Positions 26,686-34,813 of a stretch of DNA of 64,000 bases are shown piece by piece. The notes below the pieces were generated by a model. That model was given only the letters and a program-made list of their open reading frames with translations, was not told where the DNA came from and did no database searches. The position numbers were made by a program, and so were the translations under genes. Origin of the DNA: Bacillota bacterium (GTDB lineage: Bacteria; Bacillota; Clostridia; Lachnospirales; Lachnospiraceae); the NCBI GenBank assembly GCA_023408815.1, contig JAEYJO010000030.1:62001-126000 (forward strand), read 5' to 3'. Every line of letters starts with the position of its first letter. Within the stretch, counting starts at the first letter, position 1.

Positions 26686-28029
26686 ATGGAAAAGCAAGCA
26701 AAAAAAACAGCATTGGAAAAAACCACAGATTTTATTGAACAAAAGATTGCACCACCCCTGTTGAGACTGTCACAGGTACGGTATCTTGAAGCGTTGCAGA
26801 GAACTTTTATAACATTGATGCCGTACATGGTATTAGGTGCGACGGCAACTCTTATTTTAAATCTGAGCGGATTGTTCGCTGAGGGAACCGGATTAAATAT
26901 GCCTGGTGTTGCCCAGGCGATCGATAGTGTGATTACTCCGTGCAGGCCGTGGCTTCTTCAGATTGTTTTCGTGACAATCAACCTGCTGGCATTAATTGCG
27001 GCTATGCTCAATGGTTACTTCCTAGGAGATTATTATAGCAAGAAAGATTCCAACGTTACTGCGGTAACATCTGCAGTTGTGGCTATGATAGCATTTCTCA
27101 GCTTCATTGATTTTTCAAAGCTCAGTGAAAATTTTGACTGGCCGGCATATATCCTGGGATCTCCCAGCTTGTTCGGAGGATTATTGATCAGTATATTTGC
27201 TGTAGAGATTTACAGATTCCTGATTGGAAGAAAGATTACAATTAAGATGCCTGAAGCGGTACCTCCGATGATAGCATCTGCATTTACCGGTATGATTCCG
27301 GTTTGTGCGGTCATTGTATTATGTACTTTGATTGGACAAGGTTTGGGAGCCTTCGATTTCCTCAGTATGTTAAATAAGGGGACGGCATATCTGGTAATAG
27401 GAGGAAGCGGGCCGGTCGCACAGGGAATTGGTTTTGTTTTGGATAGAATTCTCTGGTTTGTGGGATTACATGGATCGAATATTGTTTCTTCTGTTATGCA
27501 GCCAATCTGGACGACTATGATAACCGACAATATTAATGCATTTGCGGCACATCAGGATATACCATTTATGTTTACAGAGCAATGGATTAATTTTTATGTA
27601 AGATGTTCTGTATTCCCGATAGCGCTTCTTTGCTGTATGAGTAAAGTGAAACGTTTTAAAGTGTTAGGAAAGTTATCTCTTCCCGGAACTATTTTCAATA
27701 TAGCAGAACCGGTTATGTATGGACTGCCAGTCGTGTTAAACCCGCTTATGTTTGTTCCGTGGGTACTTGGGTTTACTGTGCTTTACGTTTTTAATGCGAT
27801 TCTTGGAGTATTAGGAATCACTCCGCCCATTATTGCAATGACTGTGTGGACTATGCCTGCACCATTGGCCTCCTTTATTGGCAGTGGGTTTAACATTGTA
27901 GCTCCGATAATTACTTTAATAAACATTGCGATTATTTTCTTTATGTTTCTACCTTTTTTCAAAGTAATGGAAAGGCAGATTTTAAAAGAAGAAGAACAGT
28001 ACGAAGCGGAACACGGCGAGGATAAATAA
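26686..28029 (+). CDS. PTS EIIC component, lactose/cellobiose family
   Basis: The 447-residue membrane permease has about ten hydrophobic helices after an amphipathic start (KTTDFIEQKIAPPLLRLSQVRYL), as in CelB/ChbC-type EIIC proteins. It moves a sugar inwards while EIIB phosphorylates it. Separate EIIB and EIIA genes lie downstream in the same operon. With MurQ and MupG present, the cargo is probably the MurNAc-GlcNAc disaccharide or a relative. This would be a different PTS class from the glucose-family MurP known in other Firmicutes. The stop overlaps the next start by one base. Confidence 0.85.
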   Translation: MEKQAKKTALEKTTDFIEQKIAPPLLRLSQVRYLEALQRTFITLMPYMVLGATATLILNLSGLFAEGTGLNMPGVAQAIDSVITPCRPWLLQIVFVTINLLALIAAMLNGYFLGDYYSKKDSNVTAVTSAVVAMIAFLSFIDFSKLSENFDWPAYILGSPSLFGGLLISIFAVEIYRFLIGRKITIKMPEAVPPMIASAFTGMIPVCAVIVLCTLIGQGLGAFDFLSMLNKGTAYLVIGGSGPVAQGIGFVLDRILWFVGLHGSNIVSSVMQPIWTTMITDNINAFAAHQDIPFMFTEQWINFYVRCSVFPIALLCCMSKVKRFKVLGKLSLPGTIFNIAEPVMYGLPVVLNPLMFVPWVLGFTVLYVFNAILGVLGITPPIIAMTVWTMPAPLASFIGSGFNIVAPIITLINIAIIFFMFLPFFKVMERQILKEEEQYEAEHGEDK

Positions 28030-28973
28030 TGAAAGAGTATCAAATAAAGCCATATAAGCAGGAATATATGGAGCAGCTTGTTACTGGTTGGAATGAGACA
28101 TTAATTTTTGATCCAATCAGTGAAGAAAGATTTTTGCAGCAGATTTTAATGGATGAAAATTTCGATCCTAATTTAGCCCTCGTTTTACTGGCAGAGGATA
28201 AGGTGATAGGATTCTGCCTGGGAATTAAAAGAAAATATCCATATTTAACACGAGGTCTTGAGGAGAACAGAGGTTGGATCAGTATTATGTTTGTTCTGAC
28301 TAAGTATCAAGGAAGAGGATATGGAAAAGCGTTGTTAAAGGAAGAGGAGAAACGTCTGAAGAAAGAAAAGGTAAAAGAAATTACGCTATGTGCTTATAGC
28401 CCGAATTATTTTACCCCGGGAGTCGATCTGAAATATGAAAAGGCGCTGGCTTTTTTTGAACAAAATGGCTATGTAAAAGGATTGGATGCTGTAAGTATGC
28501 AAAAGGACTTATTTACTTACAGTATTCCGGAGATTACGCAAGAGATGATAGAGCGGTTGAAGGAAGAAGGAATAAGTTTCAATAAATATTCGCTTCCCTA
28601 TATGGAAAAGTTGTTAGCTTTTACTGAAACTGAATTTGACGCCGGCTGGGTAAGGAATATTCTACAGGCAATTCGTAATGGTGAAGCAGAAGATACTATT
28701 CTGATCGCAACAGACATAGAAGACCAGGTAATCGGATATTGTATGCGTAAGATCGATGGTAATGATGCGAGATTCGGACCTATTGGAGTAAAAGAATCCA
28801 TTCGCTCAAAAGGAATTGGAGGAATCTTATTTGATTTACAGATGAGAGAAATGCAGAAAAGGGGAATTTTTTACGCATATTTTTTATGGACTCACGGCGC
28901 GGCGATGAGATTCTATGAACGTCATGGAATGAGTGCATATAGAACATACCAGCTCTACCGTAAAAATATATAG
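28029..28973 (+). CDS. Tandem GNAT acetyltransferase
   Basis: The 314-residue protein has two GNAT folds in tandem. The N-terminal one has the acetyl-CoA loop motif YQGRGYGKAL (around residue 98) and the C-terminal one has RSKGIGGILF (around residue 260). It is translated with a one-base overlap after EIIC, so it belongs to the cell-wall sugar operon. Acetylation of an amino sugar or peptide amine from imported fragments is a reasonable guess, and it would oppose or complement the PIG-L-like protein that follows. Neither function nor substrate is shown by the sequence. Confidence 0.75.
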   Translation: MKEYQIKPYKQEYMEQLVTGWNETLIFDPISEERFLQQILMDENFDPNLALVLLAEDKVIGFCLGIKRKYPYLTRGLEENRGWISIMFVLTKYQGRGYGKALLKEEEKRLKKEKVKEITLCAYSPNYFTPGVDLKYEKALAFFEQNGYVKGLDAVSMQKDLFTYSIPEITQEMIERLKEEGISFNKYSLPYMEKLLAFTETEFDAGWVRNILQAIRNGEAEDTILIATDIEDQVIGYCMRKIDGNDARFGPIGVKESIRSKGIGGILFDLQMREMQKRGIFYAYFLWTHGAAMRFYERHGMSAYRTYQLYRKNI

Positions 28974-28986
28974 GAGGAATATTGGA

Positions 28987-29661
28987 ATGGCAAAATACAA
29001 TAGAATCGTATCCGTCGGCGCTCATCCATTGGATGCAGAGCTTATGGGCGGACCAATGATGATAAAATACGCTGAGCAGGGAGCTGCCTGTACATTCGTA
29101 CATGTGACGAAAGGGCGCCTTACAGATCCGGCAGCAACTGAGGAAGAGAAAAAGGCATATGAGGACACGTTGAACGACGAGATTAAAAGTGTGGCTGCTG
29201 CTATGGGGTGCGATAGCTTTAGTATGGATTATATATCGGCGGAATTGCCGGTTGTGGAAGAATTTAAGGATATAATATTGGAATACTTAAGAAGGGAAAA
29301 AGTAGATTGCGTAATAACTCATGCGCGTGGAACATTACATCCCAGACACTATTATACTTATGAGGCAGTAACGCAGGCGGTAAGAATACTTCATTCTGAA
29401 GGAAATCCGATACAGCTTTATTATGGAGAGAATTGTGAAGATTTGGCTGGATTTATTCCAACTGTATATGTAAGTATGAGTGAATCAAAGATGAAAACCT
29501 GGTTTGAGGGGTTACAGCATTATAAGATCTTTAACGGTAAGGTTAATGATGTTCCATATTATGACTATTATCATTCTATGGCGACTGTAAGAGCGATTGA
29601 AGCAGGAAGCCATGGACTTGTAAAAGCATATATGCATGGAGCGTTAATCGACAATGAGTAG
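28987..29661 (+). CDS. PIG-L/LmbE family protein with altered active site
   Basis: The 224-residue protein begins MAKYNRIVSVGAHPLDAELMG in the position of the PIG-L motif AHPDDAE. Family deacetylases remove N-acetyl groups from sugars using zinc. The zinc ligands are present: His13, Asp16 and the His121 of the HPRH motif. The Asp that normally acts as general base is Leu15 (codon TTG). It may therefore be inactive, use another base, or bind rather than hydrolyse. The start at 28987 is fixed by AGGAGG and by the family N-terminus. It is in the operon between the GNAT gene and EIIB. Confidence 0.8.
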   Translation: MAKYNRIVSVGAHPLDAELMGGPMMIKYAEQGAACTFVHVTKGRLTDPAATEEEKKAYEDTLNDEIKSVAAAMGCDSFSMDYISAELPVVEEFKDIILEYLRREKVDCVITHARGTLHPRHYYTYEAVTQAVRILHSEGNPIQLYYGENCEDLAGFIPTVYVSMSESKMKTWFEGLQHYKIFNGKVNDVPYYDYYHSMATVRAIEAGSHGLVKAYMHGALIDNE

Positions 29662-29687
29662 AGGAAAAAGAAAGGCGGGTTTGCAAT

Positions 29688-29990
29688 ATGAAAAAAATTG
29701 TTTTGGTATGTGTGGCAGGAATGTCGACAAGTCTGCTGGTATCCCGTATGCGGGACGCTGCAAAAGCAGATAATTATCCGTGTGAAATAAATGCATATCC
29801 TATAGCAGATGCATCGACAGTAATTCCTGAGGCAGACATTGTTTTATTAGGCCCACAGGTAAAATATATGACTAATAAACTGAAGAAAGAATATTCTGAA
29901 AAAATAATTGAAGCAATAGACATGCGAATTTATGGAATGGTCGACGGCAAAGGTGCATTGATGCAGGCCAGACAGCTTATGGGAGAATAG
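29688..29990 (+). CDS. PTS EIIB component, lactose/cellobiose family
   Basis: This is a 100-residue cytoplasmic phosphocarrier. The phosphorylated Cys8 lies in the typical loop VCVAGMSTS, followed by a Rossmann-like fold. VLLGPQVKYM is the usual later motif. It accepts phosphate from the EIIA encoded four bases downstream and passes it to the sugar in EIIC. RBS AAAGGCGGG precedes the ATG. Confidence 0.9.
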   Translation: MKKIVLVCVAGMSTSLLVSRMRDAAKADNYPCEINAYPIADASTVIPEADIVLLGPQVKYMTNKLKKEYSEKIIEAIDMRIYGMVDGKGALMQARQLMGE

Positions 29991-29993
29991 AGG

Positions 29994-30332
29994 ATGGAAA
30001 ACTTTGAATCTATTTTATTTGAGATTATTTCTTATGTTGGAAGTGCCAGGAGCAGCTATATAGAAGCGATTGAACAGACCAGGCATGGGGACTTTGATAA
30101 ATCAAATGAATTAATAAAGTGCGGGAAAGACCAATTTAATGAAGGACATCATGTTCATATGGAACTGATACAGAAATCGGCATGCGGAGAGCTGGATGTA
30201 GAAAGTTACCAGATGCTTCTGATGCATGCGGAAGATCAATTGATGAGTGCGGAAGCATTTGGAATTCTGGCAGAGGAATTCATAGAATTATACAATATTT
30301 TGCATGAAAAAGGCATAATTGGAAAGGTATAA
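29994..30332 (+). CDS. PTS EIIA component, lactose/cellobiose family
   Basis: The 112-residue all-helical EIIA has the active His78 in LLMHAEDQLMSAEAF, at the same residue number as in the lactose enzyme IIA. It receives phosphate from HPr and hands it to EIIB. It starts three bases after the EIIB stop and ends five bases before murQ, so the three are tightly coupled. Confidence 0.92.
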   Translation: MENFESILFEIISYVGSARSSYIEAIEQTRHGDFDKSNELIKCGKDQFNEGHHVHMELIQKSACGELDVESYQMLLMHAEDQLMSAEAFGILAEEFIELYNILHEKGIIGKV

Positions 30333-30337
30333 ATGAA

Positions 30338-31243
30338 ATGCTGAATTTATCTGTATATACAACAGAAAAAAGAAATATGGACACGATGAATCTGGATAGT
30401 ATGAGTTCTATGGAAATTGCTGCAGCTGCAAACAAAGAAGATGAAAATGTGGTAAAAGCGGTCCGGGAAGTGATACCACAGATCGCGGATGCCATTGATA
30501 TGGCGGCGGAAACACTTGGCCAACAGGGGCGGATGATTTATATCGGTGCCGGAACATCAGGGCGTCTGGGAGTTCTGGACGCCAGTGAATGTCCGCCAAC
30601 CTTTGGGGTGTCAGAGGAATTGGTGACCGGTATTATAGCAGGAGGAAGAGAGGCACTTTTTCATGCGGTGGAGGGGGCAGAGGACAGTAAGATACTTGCG
30701 GAAGCAGATTTAAAAGAACGGGGACTGTCACCAAGAGATATGGTGATTGGATTGTCCGCAAGCGGAAGAACCCCTTATGTATTATACGGATTAAAGTATG
30801 CATCGAGCATAGGATGTAAAACAGCCGCCATAGCGTGTAATAAGGATTCCATTATAGGAAAAGAAGCAGATATAGCCATAGAGCCTGTTACCGGTCCGGA
30901 GATACTGACCGGTTCTACAAGATTAAAAGCAGGGACTGCACAAAAAATGATTCTGAATATGATTTCTACAGGAAGCATGGTTAAAATTGGAAAAGTATAT
31001 GAAAATTTAATGATTGATCTACAAAATACCAATGAAAAATTAGCGGTCAGGACAGAGAATATTGTAATGAGTGCAACCTCATCTGACAGAGAAAATGCCA
31101 GGAGATTATTAAAGGAAGCTGACGGAAGTGCCAAATTGGCAATAACCATGTCTCTATTAAATAAACCCGCAGATGAAGCAAAGGATATATTAAAGTCCGC
31201 TCATGGAAGCATTCGTAAGGCAATAAGGGAGAATAAAGAGTGA
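30338..31243 (+). CDS. murQ: N-acetylmuramic acid 6-phosphate etherase
   Basis: The 301-residue SIS-domain enzyme cleaves the lactyl ether of MurNAc-6-phosphate, giving GlcNAc-6-phosphate and D-lactate in the cytoplasm. The family signature IGAGTSGRLGVLDASECPPTFG is present (split about residues 68-89), and GLSASGRTPYVL and TGSTRLKAGTAQKM match the second SIS part. Length is normal. It sits between the PTS genes and mupG, giving the last step of muramyl sugar salvage. The stop overlaps the mupG start. Confidence 0.95.
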   Translation: MLNLSVYTTEKRNMDTMNLDSMSSMEIAAAANKEDENVVKAVREVIPQIADAIDMAAETLGQQGRMIYIGAGTSGRLGVLDASECPPTFGVSEELVTGIIAGGREALFHAVEGAEDSKILAEADLKERGLSPRDMVIGLSASGRTPYVLYGLKYASSIGCKTAAIACNKDSIIGKEADIAIEPVTGPEILTGSTRLKAGTAQKMILNMISTGSMVKIGKVYENLMIDLQNTNEKLAVRTENIVMSATSSDRENARRLLKEADGSAKLAITMSLLNKPADEAKDILKSAHGSIRKAIRENKE

Positions 31244-32280
31244 AGATAGGAATTTCCATTTATTTGGGTACAAACATGGATATGAATATAGAAATCTTAA
31301 AAAAAGCAAAAGCAGCAAAGATTTCTTATGCATTTACGTCTTTGCAAATTCCGGAAGAAAATGTTGATGATTATGAAACAGGAACCAAAAGTCTTCTGGA
31401 AAAGTGTAAAGAGTTTGGAATACAACTGATTGCAGACGCCAGTCCTGAGACGGTAAAAAAACTGTCTTGTAATACAATAGAAGAATTAGAAACCTGGGGA
31501 ATTACATCAATAAGACTGGATTACGGATATTTGCCGGAAGAAGTAGCAAGGCTGTCAAAGGTATTTCAAATCGTGGTAAATGCGTCTACAGTCACTGCAA
31601 AAGATATACATGACTGGAAAAACGCCAAAGCTGATTTGTCAAAATTCATTGCCTGCCATAATTATTATCCAAAAGAATATACAGGGCTTTCTATTGAAAA
31701 AGTACATGAGATTAACAAAACCTTAAAAATAGAAGGCCTTCAAACGATGGCATTCGTATGTGGAGATATGACAATGAGAGGGCCATTGTATGCAGGATTG
31801 CCTACAGTAGAGGAACATCGTTTTAATAAGAAGGATATTATGCTACATATACTGGAACTGTATTTTGATGCAAAATGCGATATGGTTATGGTCGGAGATG
31901 TTGATATATCAGAAGAAGCATGGAAAAATATTGAGACATTAAATCAGAATGCAATCGAGATAAAGGCAAAGTTGAATGAAAAATATCATTTTATTTCCGG
32001 TATGATTCATCACGATCGCATTGACTCCAGCAGCTTTATTTTCCGTTCTACGGAGTCGCGGATGTTAAAAAACAGAATTCAACCGGAGCATTGTATGGAA
32101 CGTAAAAAAGGAAGTATTTGCATCTCCAATAGTAAGTATTTAAGATACGAAGGAGAAGTTGAAATAGCAAGACAGGATTTACCCCAGGATGAAAGGGTAA
32201 ACGTAATTGGTCATGTGGACCCGGCATATTTAAAGTATCTTCCCTATATTAAAAATGGAATGGGGATTAAATTAATATAG
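31240..32280 (+). CDS. mupG: MupG-like 6-phospho-N-acetylmuramidase (DUF871, GH170)
   Basis: The 346-residue protein belongs to the DUF871 family, whose characterised member MupG splits MurNAc-6-phosphate-GlcNAc in the cytoplasm. It has an N-terminal barrel beginning KIGISIYLG and a smaller C-terminal beta domain ending GHVDPAYLKYLPYIKNGMGI. The GTG start overlaps the murQ stop by four bases, so the two are translated together. With EIIABC it completes uptake, splitting and etherase steps. The end overlaps the convergent DUF1801 gene by nine bases. Confidence 0.88.
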   Translation: MKIGISIYLGTNMDMNIEILKKAKAAKISYAFTSLQIPEENVDDYETGTKSLLEKCKEFGIQLIADASPETVKKLSCNTIEELETWGITSIRLDYGYLPEEVARLSKVFQIVVNASTVTAKDIHDWKNAKADLSKFIACHNYYPKEYTGLSIEKVHEINKTLKIEGLQTMAFVCGDMTMRGPLYAGLPTVEEHRFNKKDIMLHILELYFDAKCDMVMVGDVDISEEAWKNIETLNQNAIEIKAKLNEKYHFISGMIHHDRIDSSSFIFRSTESRMLKNRIQPEHCMERKKGSICISNSKYLRYEGEVEIARQDLPQDERVNVIGHVDPAYLKYLPYIKNGMGIKLI

Positions 32281-32667
32281 GCCTTTCTCCATATCATAGC
32301 TCCATTTAGCAATTTCGGCGATCAGCTCCAGCGGAAGCGGCTTGCTGTGCGGAAGCTGCAATGCACCTTTACTTGTCTTATATTCCGCAAGTCTTGGTAA
32401 GAAATGTACCATGGCTTTTTCGCCGGGATATATTCCGATATGATTTTTGAACGATGCGAAATGGATGATATTGTGTTTGCTCCAATATGTGGGCATTTGC
32501 CATGATATTCGTTCTTCTGCGTCCGGAATTGCAGTCCGGATCGTATTCCTTACCAGATGCAAAAGCGCCTGAACGCTCTCCGGCTGTGCGGCGATATATT
32601 CGTCGATTGTTTTTACCGGTTCACTGCGATGGTTGGATTGATTGCTATTATTTGATTGTTCTTTCAT
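32272..32667 (-). CDS. DUF1801 family protein (YdhG-like)
   Basis: The 131-residue small protein has the family features VKTIDEYIAAQPE, LVRNTIRTAIPDAEERISWQMPTYW and a C-terminal KGALQLPHSKPLPLELI segment. The family has a known fold but no firm biochemical role. The N-terminus is Asn/Ser-rich and probably disordered. It stands alone, convergent with mupG and downstream of, but separate from, the AraC gene on the same strand. Confidence 0.75.
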   Translation of the reverse strand: MKEQSNNSNQSNHRSEPVKTIDEYIAAQPESVQALLHLVRNTIRTAIPDAEERISWQMPTYWSKHNIIHFASFKNHIGIYPGEKAMVHFLPRLAEYKTSKGALQLPHSKPLPLELIAEIAKWSYDMEKGLY

Positions 32668-32692
32668 CTGCTGCCTCCTTATTTAACGTAAA

Positions 32693-33613
32693 TTATCTTC
32701 TGAATTCATATTTATCTTTCTTATACGCACCCAAAGACTGCGCTTTCAGCTCAAATCTGGTATCTTTGAATTCTTTTGGGGAAACCCCGAATTCCTTTTT
32801 AAATGCTCTGTAAAAACTGGAATAGTCTTTGAAACCAAAGGACTGGTACACTTCGCTGACATTAGCATTTCCGAGCAATGCTTCCTTACAGGCAAACAGC
32901 CTCTTTTTGAGAATATACTGATGGACGGATATTCCCATGTTGTCTTTGAAAATATGGGAAATATGATACTTGCTAACGAAAAATTCATTTGCAATTACAT
33001 CCAGCGTAAGCACCTCCTCTAAGTGCTCTTCCATGTAATAAATCAAATTCTGATATAAATTATTCCCATCCTTTGCGTATTTTATATGTCTTTGTTCATA
33101 CATTATCCGGTTCAGGTGCATAATCAGGCCGTTGATGCCTAGCGCAATGCGGACATTCCGCCCGAACCGCTGGCCCTGAATCTCCTCCAGAAGCCCGAAC
33201 ACCTTTGCCTGAATCGTATTAAAAGCGATGACATCGTTGTGGATAATGTATTCTCCTGTATCCGATACATGTTTCATAAAATATAGGTAATCCTCAGACA
33301 GTTCCCGAAGCTGATTGCAATATTCTTCGCTGATCCAAAGAACAAATCTTCTGTAAGGCCTGCCTGAAGCATGTATCACCGCCTGATGATATATTCCGGG
33401 TGGAATGAATACGATGTCGCCCGGCTTCAGTCCCCATACTTGATCCTCGATCCGGATGGACACATCTCCCTCCAGAAAGAAATAGAATTCATGGTAACCA
33501 TGCATATGAATTTTTCCCTGCGGAAGATTCCTATCGTTATAATAATATATTTCAAAATCTTCGGAAAGCATGTATTGTCTTTTCGTAAATTCAGCTCTTA
33601 GATTTTTTTTCAT
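32693..33613 (-). CDS. AraC family regulator next to uxuA
   Basis: The 306-residue protein starts at MKKNLRAEFTKRQYML; longer upstream readings have no family resemblance. It has an N-terminal cupin domain (HGYHEFYFFLEGD, GDIVFIPPGIYHQ) and a C-terminal double helix-turn-helix (about 200-290) with EFFVSKYHISHIFKDNMG and GFKDYSSFYRAFKKEFG. It is divergent from uxuA over a 129-base gap and is the natural local regulator of glucuronate breakdown. Ligand unknown. Confidence 0.88.
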   Translation of the reverse strand: MKKNLRAEFTKRQYMLSEDFEIYYYNDRNLPQGKIHMHGYHEFYFFLEGDVSIRIEDQVWGLKPGDIVFIPPGIYHQAVIHASGRPYRRFVLWISEEYCNQLRELSEDYLYFMKHVSDTGEYIIHNDVIAFNTIQAKVFGLLEEIQGQRFGRNVRIALGINGLIMHLNRIMYEQRHIKYAKDGNNLYQNLIYYMEEHLEEVLTLDVIANEFFVSKYHISHIFKDNMGISVHQYILKKRLFACKEALLGNANVSEVYQSFGFKDYSSFYRAFKKEFGVSPKEFKDTRFELKAQSLGAYKKDKYEFRR

Positions 33614-33669
33614 ACTTACAGAATACCACCAAACCGCAATTTTTACAATGTGAACAGCAACTCTGTCAA

Positions 33670-33697
33670 TAGACTTTTCCTGCCTGCAATTTATAAT
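33670..33697 (+). promoter_or_regulatory. Probable uxuA promoter
   Basis: A perfect TATAAT at 33692-33697 is preceded at 16 bases by TAGACT (33670-33675), a weak -35. The weak -35 beside a divergent AraC gene suggests activator dependence. The call is tentative. Confidence 0.4.
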
Positions 33698-33742
33698 GAA
33701 ATTTATAAACAAACTATTAGTAAGAGAGAGGAACTGTTGACT

Positions 33743-34813
33743 ATGGAAATGACATTAAGGTGGTTTGGTTCAAAATTTGATACTGTTACGCTGAATCAAA
33801 TCAGGCAAATACCCGGAGTGACAGGAGTCATCACAACATTATATGATACAGCTCCGGGAGAAGTATGGAGCAGGGAGAGGATTCGTGCGTTAAAAGAGGA
33901 AGTGGAAGGCTCCGGTCTTCACATATCGGGAATCGAGAGTGTAAATATCCATGAAGCCATCAAAGCAGGAACAGAGGAAAGAGACCAATATATTGATAAT
34001 TATATTGAGACACTTGAGAATCTGGGTGAGGAGGACATTCATCTCGTATGCTACAACTTTATGCCGGTATTTGACTGGACCCGTACCGAGCTGGCCCGTG
34101 TGCGTCCTGATGGCTCTACGGTGCTCGCTTATAATCAGGCGGCTGTAGACGCATTAAATCCCGAGGACATGTTCGACTCCATCGCCGGGGATTCTAACGG
34201 TGCGATCATGCCCGGCTGGGAACCGGAGCGGATGAAGAGAATCAAAGAATTGTTTGCAATGTACAAGAATATCGACGGAGAGAGGTTATTTGCAAATCTG
34301 AAATATTTCCTCGAAAGAATTATGCCTGTTTGTGATAAATATGATATTAACATGGCAATACATCCCGATGATCCTGCGTGGAGCGTATTCGGTCTTCCCC
34401 GTATTATTATCAACCAGCCTAACATCCTGCGTATGGTGAAAATGGTAGACAATCCTCATAATGGGGTGACGTTTTGTTCCGGTTCCTATGGAACCAATCT
34501 GGAAAATGATCTTCCGGGCATGATTCGCTCTTTAGAGGGAAGGATACATTTTGCCCATGTACGTAATCTGAAATTCAACAGCCCTGATGATTTTGAGGAA
34601 TCCGCCCATCTTTCCAGAGACGGTTCTTTCGATATGTACGAGATCATGAAGGCACTCTATGATATTAATTTTACCGGTCCTATCCGCCCCGACCATGGGC
34701 GAATGATATGGGGAGAGGTTGCAATGCCCGGATACGGACTGTATGACCGTGCGTTAGGAGCAGCCTATCTGAATGGCTTGTGGGAAGCCATCGAGAAAGA
34801 GGAGAGCAGGTAG
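33743..34813 (+). CDS. uxuA: Mannonate dehydratase
   Basis: The 356-residue enzyme dehydrates D-mannonate to 2-keto-3-deoxygluconate. Family landmarks are present: MTLRWFGSKFD at the start, MAIHPDDPAW and GLPRIIIN in the metal-binding barrel, TFCSGSYGTN, HFAHVRNL and RPDHGRMIWGE. The ATG at 33743 follows GAGAGGAA; a reading from 33650 would add 31 unlikely residues. It is first in the uxuA-uxuB-uxaC operon, and its stop overlaps the uxuB GTG by one base. Confidence 0.95.
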   Translation: MEMTLRWFGSKFDTVTLNQIRQIPGVTGVITTLYDTAPGEVWSRERIRALKEEVEGSGLHISGIESVNIHEAIKAGTEERDQYIDNYIETLENLGEEDIHLVCYNFMPVFDWTRTELARVRPDGSTVLAYNQAAVDALNPEDMFDSIAGDSNGAIMPGWEPERMKRIKELFAMYKNIDGERLFANLKYFLERIMPVCDKYDINMAIHPDDPAWSVFGLPRIIINQPNILRMVKMVDNPHNGVTFCSGSYGTNLENDLPGMIRSLEGRIHFAHVRNLKFNSPDDFEESAHLSRDGSFDMYEIMKALYDINFTGPIRPDHGRMIWGEVAMPGYGLYDRALGAAYLNGLWEAIEKEESR

